From the NCBI GenBank assembly GCA_023391835.1, contig JAEWAE010000062.1:1-35039 (forward strand): 35,039 nucleotides of DNA, given 5' to 3'. The translations under genes were made by a program, and so were the position numbers. The notes beneath the pieces were generated by a model. That model was not told the DNA's origin, ran no database searches, and was given only the letters and a program-made list of their open reading frames with translations. Positions 8,009-16,295 of the stretch are shown piece after piece. The stretch comes from Bacillota bacterium (GTDB lineage: Bacteria; Bacillota; Clostridia; Oscillospirales; Ethanoligenentaceae). Numbering within the stretch: the stretch's first letter is position 1; the number at the start of each line of letters is the position of its first letter.

Positions 8009-9355
8009 TTACCGTCCGGCGGCACAGCGTTTCATTGTTTCCACATCCTGCCGGGTGCAGTCCCCGGCGGCATACCGGGCCTTTTCATACAGCGCCGTCG
8101 CTTGTCGCACGGCGGACTGTCGCGCAGTAGGTTGTCGCACAGCGGGATCCGCGCCGAGCTTTTCCGCAATTTCCGCGGGAGTATCGCTCGGCGCGATTTT
8201 TATGCCCGCTCGGATGGCCTGCCGCACCATGCGCGCGTAGATACGCCGGATGCGTACCCGGTTGCCGCTGCCGACCATGCGCCGCACCGCCGCCAGCGGC
8301 CCGCGCCGGGTGCGGCCGGTCTCCGTGCCTGCCGGCACAGGCGCCCGCACGACCCGGGAATCCTCCGTACGATGAAAGCGCAGCAGCCGCATGACCGTCA
8401 CGGCAAGCATCGCCAGCAGCCCGATGATGGCGCCCGCAGCCAGCAGCAGCGTCGCCACTTTTACCACGCCGCCCAGTGCCGCCAGAGCCGCGTTGTGGCT
8501 CGCGGGCAGATTCCGCAGCGGGTTTTGCTGCGGCGCCGAGCTGACCCGACTGGCTGTGGAAACCGACGCCTGACTAACCGACGCGGAATCGGACGGCCGG
8601 GTCAGGAGCCAGTCGGCAAGCGAACGGTCCACTTTATCAAGCCCCACCGCCCGGTAAAGGGCGTAAAGCACACAGCCACCCACCCCGATCAGCCCGCCGA
8701 TCAGCCAGTTGATCTGCCGGTTGAGTCGGCGGAAGGCTCCGCTCCCCGCCGCGCCGCCCGTCACCAGAGCGCTTTCGCCTCGGCGGCGGCCGTAGGCGGC
8801 ATAGCCCCCTAGCATCATCAGCAGGCAGATTACACACAGCCACCCGCGGTCCGCATGCAGCATCAGCGAGACTAGATTGGTCAGCCACAGGATCAGCGTG
8901 CCGAAAACCGGCAGGGTGCGGCCGAAATACGGATGATAGGCCGCCGCCGTCTCCGGGTCGTATCGCGGGTCTTCCACCGAGACGACGGTGAAAAACCGGT
9001 GGATGCCCACCCCGGCGGCAACAGCCATGCCCAGACCCCCGATGAGCGCCGCCGTAAGGCCGCCGCCGATAAACGAGAGCGCCGTTACCCCGCCGGTCAG
9101 CCCAAACTCCAGCAGCAGGAAGAGTGCGAAAGAGCGTACCCGCTGTCGGAAAAGCGTTGTGGCAAGTACCCCGGCCAGCAGCAGCAGTGGCTGCCACAGT
9201 CCGCCGTTTGCCGTGTGCACCGCACCCAGCAGCGTCACCATGGCCGGGTATAGGATGAGAAAGAGCAGGGCGTCCTCGGCCAGGGCAAACCCGGGCAGTT
9301 TGATGCCGGTGTCTTTCCACTCGTCGGGGACGGCGTGCACAGTCCGGTCGGTCAT
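8009..9355 (-). CDS. Multi-pass membrane protein with DUF4129-like C-terminal domain
   Basis: A 448-aa membrane protein. Several hydrophobic helices fill residues about 25-180, a further helix lies near 215, another near 295-320, and a soluble tail follows. The tail (RRIYARMVRQAIRAG ... TPAEIAEKL ... LYEKARYA) has the pattern of the DUF4129 domain often fused to transglutaminase-like proteins; no transglutaminase Cys-His-Asp core is visible here. It is the last gene of a MoxR-DUF58-membrane protein operon and overlaps the DUF58 gene by four bases. Such sets are thought to work in envelope assembly or metal or chaperone-like insertion, but the role is not established. The tail contains three 15-bp imperfect repeats (8096-8140) encoding a (V/A)RQxx pentapeptide. 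Confidence 0.75.
   Translation of the reverse strand: MTDRTVHAVPDEWKDTGIKLPGFALAEDALLFLILYPAMVTLLGAVHTANGGLWQPLLLLAGVLATTLFRQRVRSFALFLLLEFGLTGGVTALSFIGGGLTAALIGGLGMAVAAGVGIHRFFTVVSVEDPRYDPETAAAYHPYFGRTLPVFGTLILWLTNLVSLMLHADRGWLCVICLLMMLGGYAAYGRRRGESALVTGGAAGSGAFRRLNRQINWLIGGLIGVGGCVLYALYRAVGLDKVDRSLADWLLTRPSDSASVSQASVSTASRVSSAPQQNPLRNLPASHNAALAALGGVVKVATLLLAAGAIIGLLAMLAVTVMRLLRFHRTEDSRVVRAPVPAGTETGRTRRGPLAAVRRMVGSGNRVRIRRIYARMVRQAIRAGIKIAPSDTPAEIAEKLGADPAVRQPTARQSAVRQATALYEKARYAAGDCTRQDVETMKRCAAGR
8096..8140 (-). repeat. Three 15-bp imperfect tandem repeats inside the DUF4129-like domain
   Basis: On the coding (minus) strand three adjacent 15-base units run from 8140 down to 8096: gtgcgacaacctact, gcgcgacagtccgcc and gtgcgacaagcgacg. 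They encode VRQPT, ARQSA and VRQAT in one frame, so gain or loss of a unit would not shift the frame. Confidence 0.75.
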
Positions 9356-10455
9356 ACCGTCACCTCACAGATATGGGGTGCCGGCCCGCCGCTTGCCGCG
9401 CCGGGGAGCCGGGCGCCCCGTTCGCGCACCAGCACCCATTCCACCGGCGCGCCCGCACGGCACAGCCGCTCCATAGCCTCGTGCAGCGCCGGCCCCTCGT
9501 CGCAGGAAACGATCAGATATTGGGGCCCGCCGGCGGGCAGACTTTCCAGCACGCGGGGGAAAGGCAGCGCCAGCCGGCCGGTATCCATGCGAGCCAGGCA
9601 GCGGTTGACGGTATCCGTCTGGCCCGCGCCGCCCCGACATGGCAGGGCGCAGAGCTTGCCCGTGACCACGTCGCATGCATTGCTGCGCAGCCCGGTGGGC
9701 ACCCCTGTCGCCAGCAGCCGGTCGGCCAGGCTGGCACCGATGCGCAGCACCGCTTCCCGCAGTTCCTCGGGGTTCCAGTCACTGGGGCGGTCCAGATCCA
9801 GCAGCAGCACGGTCTCCTGCGAGGCCGTGGCGGAAAACTCATTGACCTTTGTTTCACCCGTGCGGGCGGTCGCCTTCCAGTTGATCTTTTTCAGGCTGTC
9901 AAAAGGGGCGTAATCCCGGATGTCGCGGAATTGGAACGGGTCCTCCACGGGCAGCCGTCGGGTGAGTATGTCCCCCATGATGCGGCGGAATTCCGGCTCG
10001 AACGCCCCGGCATACTGGCGGGATGGGTAGACGTAAAGCTCCGCGTCCTGCGGCTCCCGCGCCAGCATTCGCCAGCGGAAGAAAAAATCCTGGGTCGAAA
10101 GTTCCGCCGAGCCGATGCAGTAATAGCCTCGCCGCACGGCGGTGAAGGGCACCTCTTTTGTCACCTGCTCATAGGAAAAAACCGACACCGTGTCCCGATA
10201 ATATTCGCGCCCTGCGTAATCCGGGCTTTGCAGCCGGATGAACGGGGGCAGGGTGCAGCGGATATCGCCCCACCAGAAGGGCAGTAGTTTGCGGTTGACC
10301 ACCGTCTGTTCCAGCACGCCGCTTTCCCCCTCCGACAGCGTTTCACGGGGGAAACGCAGCCGCACGGCAAGGCCGCGGTCCCAATGCCGGGTCGTATAGC
10401 GCACACACAGGCCGACCAGCGCCGCAGCCAGCCCGGCCATCAGCAGCAGGAACAT
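9352..10455 (-). CDS. DUF58-domain protein
   Basis: A 367-aa protein with one N-terminal transmembrane helix (about residues 2-18) and a beta-rich region, followed by the DUF58 signature at residues 178-197 (DIRDYAPFDSLKKINWKATA). DUF58 proteins have a von Willebrand factor A-like fold and are almost always encoded next to a MoxR-type AAA ATPase, as here, where the gap is four bases. They are believed to be the effector or substrate partner of the ATPase. The stop overlaps the start of the downstream membrane-protein gene by four bases, which points to translational coupling. Confidence 0.85.
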   Translation of the reverse strand: MFLLLMAGLAAALVGLCVRYTTRHWDRGLAVRLRFPRETLSEGESGVLEQTVVNRKLLPFWWGDIRCTLPPFIRLQSPDYAGREYYRDTVSVFSYEQVTKEVPFTAVRRGYYCIGSAELSTQDFFFRWRMLAREPQDAELYVYPSRQYAGAFEPEFRRIMGDILTRRLPVEDPFQFRDIRDYAPFDSLKKINWKATARTGETKVNEFSATASQETVLLLDLDRPSDWNPEELREAVLRIGASLADRLLATGVPTGLRSNACDVVTGKLCALPCRGGAGQTDTVNRCLARMDTGRLALPFPRVLESLPAGGPQYLIVSCDEGPALHEAMERLCRAGAPVEWVLVRERGARLPGAASGGPAPHICEVTV

Positions 10456-10459
10456 GGGC

Positions 10460-11455
10460 TTATGCCTCCGGCTTTCGCATGGCGGCCGGGGGCTCCGGCC
10501 ATTCCTCGGTGGGCGCCGGCACGTCGCTCACGATAGAGGCGACGACCGATTCGGCGCTTTCCCCGGCCGCACGGCGCTCTTCCCGCAGGATCAGACGGTG
10601 GGCCAGCACCGGCACGGCCAGACGTTTGACATCCTCGGGTGACACAAAGCTCCGGCTGTGCAGGGCGGCGGCCGCTTGGGCGGCATGGAGCAGCGCAATG
10701 GCGCCGCGGGGGCTGACGCCGGTGCGCACGGCGGCGTGCCGGCGGGTGCGCTCGACGATTTCCACTATGTAGCCGATGAGTTCTTCCCCCGTGTATACCG
10801 CACGGATGCCGGCCCGCGCGGCCAGCAGCTCCTCACGGCCGCACACCGGCGACAGGGATGCGAGGGGGTCGTCCCGCAAAAAGCGCCGCAGCATGTCGGC
10901 CGACTGTTCCGGCGTGGGGTAGCCCACGCTGGTGCGGATGAGGAAACGGTCGAGCTGCGCTTCCGGCAGGGGGAAGGTGCCTTGGGTCTCCACCGGGTTC
11001 TGGGTGGCGATAACGAAATACGGGTCCTCCAGCGGGTGAGTGACGCCGTCGGCGGTGACCTGCCGTTCCTCCATGCACTCGAGCAGGCTCGACTGGGTGC
11101 GCGGAGTGGCGCGGTTGATTTCATCCGCCAGCAGGATATGAGTAAATACCGGCCCTTTGCGGAAGATGAATTCACTCTGCTTCTGGTTATAATACTGAAT
11201 GCCGGTGAGGTCGGAAGGCAGCAGGTCGGGGGTGAACTGCACCCGGCGAAATTCCACCCCAACCGAGCGGGCAAGGGATTTCGCCAGCACGGTTTTGCCG
11301 GTGCCGGGCACGTCTTCCAGCAGCAGATGGCCGCCTGCCAGCAGCGCCACGAGGGAAAGGTCGATGACCTCCTCCTTGCCGACGATGACACGCGCGATGT
11401 TGCGGCCTACCCGGCCGCAGAGATCCCCGATCTTTGCAATATCCATAGTATCCAC
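10460..11455 (-). CDS. MoxR-family AAA+ ATPase
   Basis: A 331-aa cytoplasmic AAA+ ATPase. Walker A is GTGKT (51-55), Walker B is LLADE with D111 and E112, and the sensor-1 segment is ATQNP (150-154), all typical of the MoxR group. These enzymes act as chaperones that mature or insert partner proteins, usually the DUF58 protein encoded next door. The start is GTG at 11455 with AAAGGA about ten bases upstream; the in-frame ATG at 11446 would place that site too far away. It lies 64 bases after degV, with no terminator or clear promoter between, so read-through is likely. Confidence 0.92.
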   Translation of the reverse strand: MDTMDIAKIGDLCGRVGRNIARVIVGKEEVIDLSLVALLAGGHLLLEDVPGTGKTVLAKSLARSVGVEFRRVQFTPDLLPSDLTGIQYYNQKQSEFIFRKGPVFTHILLADEINRATPRTQSSLLECMEERQVTADGVTHPLEDPYFVIATQNPVETQGTFPLPEAQLDRFLIRTSVGYPTPEQSADMLRRFLRDDPLASLSPVCGREELLAARAGIRAVYTGEELIGYIVEIVERTRRHAAVRTGVSPRGAIALLHAAQAAAALHSRSFVSPEDVKRLAVPVLAHRLILREERRAAGESAESVVASIVSDVPAPTEEWPEPPAAMRKPEA

Positions 11456-11519
11456 GGGAGCACGGTCCTTTCTACCGGCGGCCTGAGCCGCCTGAATTGC
11501 GCCGCCCTGCCGGGGGCAT

Positions 11520-12392
11520 TCAGCGGCTGGAGCCCATGAAAAACAGAGCGAGAGTGCCCGGCCCCGAGTGGGTGCCGATCACCGGTCCGATATAATTGAT
11601 ATAAATTTTTTGCGGATGCATGCGCTTTTGCACCTCGTCTGCCAGATACCGGGCGTCATCGGGGCAGTCGCCGTGGCTGATGAAAACGGTCTGCTCCTCC
11701 GGATGCTCGGCCAGCGTTTCCATCCGGTGCAGCAATTCCTGGATGGATTGTCGGCGGCCCCGCACTTTGCTCACGGGCACCAGCCGGCCCGCGTCGTCCA
11801 CGTGCAGGATGGGCTTGATGCCCAGTACGGTGCCCACCAGCGCCGACGTAGCCGACAGCCGTCCGCCTCGCTTGAGGTGATTCAGGTCGTCCACCGTGAA
11901 CCAGTGGCACAGGCGCTGCCGATTGGCTTCCATCCACTGGGCCAACTCCTCGACCCCCATGCCCTGCCGCTTTTTCTGCACCGCGTGCCACACGAGCAGC
12001 CCTTCCCCCATGGAGGCGCAGAGGGAATCGACGGCGAAAATCTTCCGATCGGGGTATTTTTCCTGAAGCTCCCGCGCCGCCAACATGCCGTTGCTGCAGG
12101 TGCCGCTCAGCGCGGAGGAAAAGGCGATATAAAGCACGTCGGTGCCCGCCTTCAGATACGACTCGAACGCATCCGCCAAATAGGAAAGATTGATGGCCGC
12201 CGTGCTGGAGGCCTGGCCGGCGCGCAGTTGGTCATAAAACGCCGGCGAGCTCATCCCGCCATGGTCGGGCGTGTCAGTGTACTCCTTGCCGCCGACGGTG
12301 TAGGTGAACGGCAGCACACGGATGCCCAACTCACTCACCATTTCGGCGGTCAGGTCGACGGTGGAATCGGTGACGATGACATAGTCGTTCAT
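11520..12392 (-). CDS. DegV-family fatty-acid-binding protein
   Basis: A 290-aa protein that matches the DegV family along its length: the N-terminal VTDSTVDL motif (residues 7-14), SSTAAINL (residues 62-69), FSSALSGT, DSLCASMGEG and the HLKRGGRLS segment. DegV proteins bind a fatty acid between two domains and, in some Firmicutes, act as FakB subunits that present fatty acids to the kinase FakA for phosphorylation. Whether this one is a FakB cannot be decided here, as no fakA is in view. The ATG has GGGAGGAAG upstream. It is flanked by 64-base gaps to a CDF exporter (before) and the MoxR operon (after). Confidence 0.9.
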   Translation of the reverse strand: MNDYVIVTDSTVDLTAEMVSELGIRVLPFTYTVGGKEYTDTPDHGGMSSPAFYDQLRAGQASSTAAINLSYLADAFESYLKAGTDVLYIAFSSALSGTCSNGMLAARELQEKYPDRKIFAVDSLCASMGEGLLVWHAVQKKRQGMGVEELAQWMEANRQRLCHWFTVDDLNHLKRGGRLSATSALVGTVLGIKPILHVDDAGRLVPVSKVRGRRQSIQELLHRMETLAEHPEEQTVFISHGDCPDDARYLADEVQKRMHPQKIYINYIGPVIGTHSGPGTLALFFMGSSR

Positions 12393-12456
12393 TTGGAAAC
12401 TTCCTCCCTATATTGATCCCGGTGCCGCCAGCCGGAAATATCCCGGCCCGGGCCGA

Positions 12457-13614
12457 TCACACCTGTGTGTAATCGCGGTCGAAACTGATGACGGCGTAAT
12501 AATTGGGGGCCGCCGCCCATAGCGCGGCCTGCACCTGGGCGCGCAGCCGCTCCTCGTCGCGCTTGTTGCGCACGAGCTTGTCGTCGAGCACCGCGTCGAA
12601 CACAAGGTTCTTGTGGTTGCCCTTGCCCACCACCCGGAAATCGTGGATGGAACGGATGGCGGGGAGGGGATGGATGGCCTTGAGCAGGATCTGGCGTGCC
12701 TCCATGACCTCTTTGTCGTTTTTATTCAGCGGGTCCATGTGCAGCACCAGCGTCATGCCGTATTTGACCGACAGCTCTTTTTCGGCCCGGTCGATGCTCT
12801 CGTGCAGCTCCAGCACCGGGATGTCGGCGGGCACTTCGGCGTGGGCCGAGGCCATCAGCCGGCCGGGGCCGTAATTGTGGATGACCAGATCGTGGATGCC
12901 CGTGATGTATTCAAACCCCATCAGGTCCTGGGTGAGGCCATGCACCAGATCTTTGTCCGGCGGCTCGCCCAGCAGGGGGTTGAAGGCCTCTTTGGCGATG
13001 GAAAAGCCCGAGTACATGATAAAGAGCGACACCAGCGTGCCCAGCCAGCCGTCCACGGGGGCGGTGGTGAAGGCGGCGGCGATGACCGACACCGAGGCCA
13101 CCATCAGTGTGAATACGTCGCTGAGTGCGTCGGTGGAGCTGGCCTTGAGAGTGTCGGACCGGATACGGCGGCCCATGCGCCGGTTGAATTCGCTCAAAAA
13201 GAGCTTGAGAGGGATGGCGGCCAGCACCAGTACCAGCGAGACCATGTCGAAACGCACGGGGCTCGGGTGAAAAATCTTGGGCAGCGAGCTTTTGCAGAAT
13301 TCGAACCCGATGAGCATGATGATGCACGACACCAGCAGTGTGGCCAGATACTCGATGCGTCCGTGGCCGAAGGGGTGCTCGTGGTCGGCCGGGCGGCTGG
13401 CCAGTGTGAAGCTGATAATGAGGATCACCGAGGTGATGACATCGGTGAGGTTGTGAAAGGCGTCGGCCGTGATGGCGATGCTGTGGGTGGTGAGGCCCAC
13501 GACGATCTCGATGCCGAAAATCGCACCGTTGACCACGATGCCGGCCGCGCCGCTGAGGATACCGTATTTTTTCCGGGCCTGCGCCGAAGGCATCGGCCCG
13601 CCCTGTGTTTCCAT
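12457..13614 (-). CDS. Cation diffusion facilitator (CDF) metal exporter
   Basis: A 385-aa membrane protein of the CDF family, which exports divalent metals (Zn, Mn, Fe, Cd or Co) in exchange for protons. The TM2 metal motif is DAFHNLTD (D51, H54, D58), the TM5 motif is DALSD (D162, D166), and a cytoplasmic C-terminal domain of about 170 residues follows. The TM5 site has Asp where the Zn transporters ZitB and FieF have His, which may favour a softer choice such as Mn or Fe; this is inference. The reading frame stays open to 13806, but the ATG at 13614 with AGGTGG seven bases upstream is the sensible start and lies just below a good promoter at 13661-13690. Likely first gene of a minus-strand run reaching 8009. 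Confidence 0.9.
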   Translation of the reverse strand: METQGGPMPSAQARKKYGILSGAAGIVVNGAIFGIEIVVGLTTHSIAITADAFHNLTDVITSVILIISFTLASRPADHEHPFGHGRIEYLATLLVSCIIMLIGFEFCKSSLPKIFHPSPVRFDMVSLVLVLAAIPLKLFLSEFNRRMGRRIRSDTLKASSTDALSDVFTLMVASVSVIAAAFTTAPVDGWLGTLVSLFIMYSGFSIAKEAFNPLLGEPPDKDLVHGLTQDLMGFEYITGIHDLVIHNYGPGRLMASAHAEVPADIPVLELHESIDRAEKELSVKYGMTLVLHMDPLNKNDKEVMEARQILLKAIHPLPAIRSIHDFRVVGKGNHKNLVFDAVLDDKLVRNKRDEERLRAQVQAALWAAAPNYYAVISFDRDYTQV

Positions 13615-13660
13615 ACTTGTGCCACCTGTCGGGCAAAAAAAGCCCTTTTTTATATAGCAT

Positions 13661-13690
13661 AGTATACCACAATCGTTTCGACGCTGTACA
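13661..13690 (-). promoter_or_regulatory. Predicted promoter for the CDF exporter run
   Basis: On the minus strand TGTACA (13690-13685) and TATACT (13666-13661) are 18 bases apart. The -10 box matches five of six and the -35 four of six. The start would be about 40 bases before the CDF ATG. Confidence 0.55.
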
Positions 13691-13914
13691 GGTGGCGCCC
13701 GGCGACTTTTTCGGATTTTCCGACGGCCCGAAAGGGGGGGAGGCGACTGCCCGTTTGCTGTCAAAAGGTGCGGCTTCGAGTACCAAAAGCCGAAAATGGG
13801 ACCCAAAAAGTGATTTTACGGTTTTCATAATTGGAAATTCGTATTATAGTAATAGAATAGCCGCCGGCGCTGCGAACGTTTAGAATTTGTTAATCACTTG
13901 CCGGTAAAAAGGCT

Positions 13915-13920
13915 TATAAT
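13915..13920 (+). promoter_or_regulatory. Perfect -10 box without a matching -35, ahead of the response regulator
   Basis: TATAAT at 13915-13920 lies about 50 bases before the response regulator ATG. At 16-18 bases upstream only AT-rich sequence with no real -35 match is found (AATCAC or similar). A good -10 with a poor -35 is what one expects of an activator-dependent promoter, so autoregulation by the response regulator is possible. Confidence 0.45.
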
Positions 13921-13933
13921 GAAATCAGAACTT

Positions 13934-13954
13934 CCGTCCGGCCATGCCGGACGG
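13934..13954 (+). promoter_or_regulatory. Perfect 9-bp inverted repeat in front of the response regulator ribosome site
   Basis: CCGTCCGGC (13934-13942), a three-base spacer CAT, and GCCGGACGG (13946-13954). The AAGGAG ribosome site starts three bases later (13957). In RNA this would be a very stable hairpin next to the ribosome site; in DNA it could be a dimeric operator. There is no T run, so it is not a terminator. Confidence 0.75.
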
Positions 13955-13970
13955 CCAAGGAGTCGGTGGG

Positions 13971-14663
13971 ATGGAAAGCTCAAAAATACTCGTGGTGGAC
14001 GACGACAAAAATATCAACGAGCTGCTCCGCCTGTATCTGGAAAAGGAGGGCTACACCGTGGCCGCCTCGTTCGACGGGCGGGACGCGGTGAAAAAGTTCG
14101 ACGAATTCGGACCGGATCTGGTGCTGCTCGATATTATGCTGCCCGGCATGGACGGGTGGCAGGTCTGCCGCGAAATCCGCAAAAAGTCGGATAAGCCGGT
14201 CATCATGGTCACGGCCAAGGGCGAAACCTTCGACAAGGTGCTGGGGCTGGAACTCGGCGCCGACGACTATGTGGTCAAGCCGTTCGACACCAAAGAAGTG
14301 GTGGCGCGCATCAAGGCGGTGCTGCGGCGCTATTCGAGCGTCAGCGACGAATCGGCCGTCAAAGAGGTGCATTACGACAACCTGATCGTCAATCTGACCA
14401 ACTATGAGCTGCGCATCAACGGCAAACTTGTGGAGGCTCCACCCAAGGAGCTGGAGTTGCTCTATCATCTGGCGAGCAACCCCAACCGGGTGTTCACCCG
14501 CGACCAGCTGCTCGACGAGGTGTGGGGCTTTGAATATTACGGGGATTCGCGCACGGTGGACGTGCATATCAAGCGCCTGCGGGAAAAGCTCGAGGGCAAG
14601 TCGGAAAAATGGTCGCTCAAAACCGTCTGGGGAGTTGGCTATAAATTTGAAGCGAAGGAATAA
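13971..14663 (+). CDS. OmpR/PhoB-family response regulator
   Basis: A 230-aa transcription regulator. The receiver domain (about 4-118) has the acidic pair D10/D11, phosphoacceptor D54 in VLLDIMLPG, T81 and K103 in VVKPF. The C-terminal winged helix (about 130-228) ends in the TVDVHIKRLREKL and VWGVGYKF segments that are typical of the family. The start is ATG 13971 with AAGGAG eight bases upstream; an upstream in-frame start at 13944 would lie inside the inverted repeat. The partner histidine kinase follows directly and an HtrA protease comes next, suggesting an envelope-stress circuit. Confidence 0.95.
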   Translation: MESSKILVVDDDKNINELLRLYLEKEGYTVAASFDGRDAVKKFDEFGPDLVLLDIMLPGMDGWQVCREIRKKSDKPVIMVTAKGETFDKVLGLELGADDYVVKPFDTKEVVARIKAVLRRYSSVSDESAVKEVHYDNLIVNLTNYELRINGKLVEAPPKELELLYHLASNPNRVFTRDQLLDEVWGFEYYGDSRTVDVHIKRLREKLEGKSEKWSLKTVWGVGYKFEAKE

Positions 14664-14727
14664 AGAAACCGGACGGAAGGGCGGAGCCCGTGGGTGGGCA
14701 AACCGTGTGCGCAGCCGGGTGCGGGCC

Positions 14728-16176
14728 ATGTGGCTCGTGCGCGAGATGAGCCAGAGCATTTTTGCCAAGTATTTCGGCGCCTGCATTTCGGTGATCCTCA
14801 TCAGCTTCCTGTGCCTTGCCTCCGCGGTGATGATCTCCTCCATTCGCTATTCCAATTTCCAGCGGCAGTCCCTTTATGAAAAAGACGCCTCCATCCTGGC
14901 CGAGAGCTTTTCCTCCGGCCTGGATATTCATCAGATCAACAGCCTGATCCGCACCACGGCGACGGTCATCGACGCCAACATCTATGTGGTCAACACCTCC
15001 GGCGAATTCATCGCCGTGGCGTCTCTCACAACAGGCGATATCAGCCCGGGGGTCCAGAAGATCCCCGCGGCGATCATGACGGCGATCAAAAACAAATCTT
15101 CCGTCACCGACATCGGCCGGCTGGGCGGCTTTTACACCCACTCCTATATGACGCAGGCCGTGCCCATTGTCGACGGCAGCACGGGCGAAGTGGCGGGTGC
15201 CGTGTTCGTTTCAGGCCGTGCGGATAACCTGGCGGGCTATATCGCGGTCATTTTCCGCATTTTCTTCCTGTGCCTGAGCGTGGTGTCGCTCTTCGCTTTT
15301 GCCGCCATCTACTTTGTCACCCGGCGCATGGTGCGTCCGCTGCGTCAGATGAGCGAGGCGGCCCGCAGCTTTGCCAAAGGCGACTTTTCCATCCGGGTCC
15401 CTGTGGGGGATAAGGACGAGATCGGTCAGCTGGCCGCCGCTTTCAACAATATGGCCCATTCGCTCACGTCGCTGGAGGATATGCGCCGCAGCTTTGTGGC
15501 GAATGTCTCGCATGAGCTCAAGACGCCCATGACCTCCATCGCCGGCTTCATCGACGGCATCCTCGACGGCACCATCCCGCCCGAAAAGGAGCGGTATTAT
15601 CTCAAGCTCGTGTCGAGCGAGGTCAAGCGGCTGTCGCGGCTGGTGCGCTCCTTCCTCGACATCGCCCGCATCGAGGCCGGCGAACTCAAAATCACGCCCA
15701 CCGTTTTCGATGTGGAAGAGACCATCCGCCGGGTCATCCTCGGCTTTGAGTACCAGATCGACGAAAAGCATCTGACCGTCAAGGGGCTGGATGAGGATGC
15801 CGACCGGCGGGTGCTGGTCACGGCCGACGCGGACCTGACCCATCAGATCATCTATAACTTGGTGGATAATGCCGTCAAGTTTTCGAACGACGGCGGCGAG
15901 CTGACCATCAACGTCGTCAGCCATGACGGCAAGGTCTTCGTCGGGGTGCGCAACACCGGCATGGGCATCCCCGCCGGCGAGCTGCCCTATGTGTTCGACC
16001 GGTTTTACAAGACCGACAAATCCCGCAGCCGGGACCGTAAAGGCGTGGGGCTTGGCCTTTACATCGTGCGCACGGTGCTCAACATGCAGGGCGAGGATAT
16101 TTCCGTGCGCAGCGTGGAAGGGGAATTCTGCGAGTTCATCTTCACCCTCCAGCCGGACCGTTCTCTTCCCCGTTGA
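14728..16176 (+). CDS. Membrane sensor histidine kinase
   Basis: A 482-aa kinase: TM1 (about 17-39), an extracytoplasmic sensor region of about 130 residues (40-170) with no domain I recognise, TM2 (171-198), HAMP (199-250), the phosphoacceptor in FVANVSHELKTP (H262), and an ATPase domain with N box N377, G1 NTGMGIP (409-415) and G2 GVGLGL (439-444). It should phosphorylate the regulator encoded just upstream. The start is uncertain: ATG 14728 has only a weak ribosome site; GTG 14707 (GGTGG upstream) and TTG 14647, overlapping the regulator stop and with GGGGAG upstream, are in frame and would add 7 or 27 basic residues. No terminator separates it from the HtrA gene. Confidence 0.9.
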   Translation: MWLVREMSQSIFAKYFGACISVILISFLCLASAVMISSIRYSNFQRQSLYEKDASILAESFSSGLDIHQINSLIRTTATVIDANIYVVNTSGEFIAVASLTTGDISPGVQKIPAAIMTAIKNKSSVTDIGRLGGFYTHSYMTQAVPIVDGSTGEVAGAVFVSGRADNLAGYIAVIFRIFFLCLSVVSLFAFAAIYFVTRRMVRPLRQMSEAARSFAKGDFSIRVPVGDKDEIGQLAAAFNNMAHSLTSLEDMRRSFVANVSHELKTPMTSIAGFIDGILDGTIPPEKERYYLKLVSSEVKRLSRLVRSFLDIARIEAGELKITPTVFDVEETIRRVILGFEYQIDEKHLTVKGLDEDADRRVLVTADADLTHQIIYNLVDNAVKFSNDGGELTINVVSHDGKVFVGVRNTGMGIPAGELPYVFDRFYKTDKSRSRDRKGVGLGLYIVRTVLNMQGEDISVRSVEGEFCEFIFTLQPDRSLPR

Positions 16177-16295
16177 CAGCCGATAAATTCGGATATTGTT
16201 TTTGAGCCGTTTAAAAACTATTAATAAATATATGGTACATTCTATATACAGTATCGAAGGGACGGAGGTCCCGGGTACTACGAGGGGGTTTTACA
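16177..16295 (+). promoter_or_regulatory. AT-rich region upstream of htrA, probable promoter
   Basis: Between the kinase stop and the protease gene, bases 16185-16255 are sharply AT-rich, with several -10-like boxes (TACATT at 16236-16241, TATATA at 16243-16248). TTAAAA 18 bases before TACATT is a weak -35. I could not choose one promoter with confidence. A separate, inducible promoter for the protease would fit a stress circuit. Confidence 0.35.

Larger units (their letters stand above)
13615..13970. other. Divergent regulatory region between CDF exporter and two-component system
   Basis: A 356-base gap. Its left part holds the CDF promoter and a short GGGC-A7-GCCC hairpin in the leader (13631-13645). 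The centre, about 13820-13920, is strikingly AT-rich and contains more than one -10-like box, for example TATAAT at 13915-13920 and TAGAAT at 13853-13858 with TTGGAA 16 bases upstream. The right end is a perfect inverted repeat just before the ribosome site of the response regulator gene. I see no gene in it. Confidence 0.6.
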
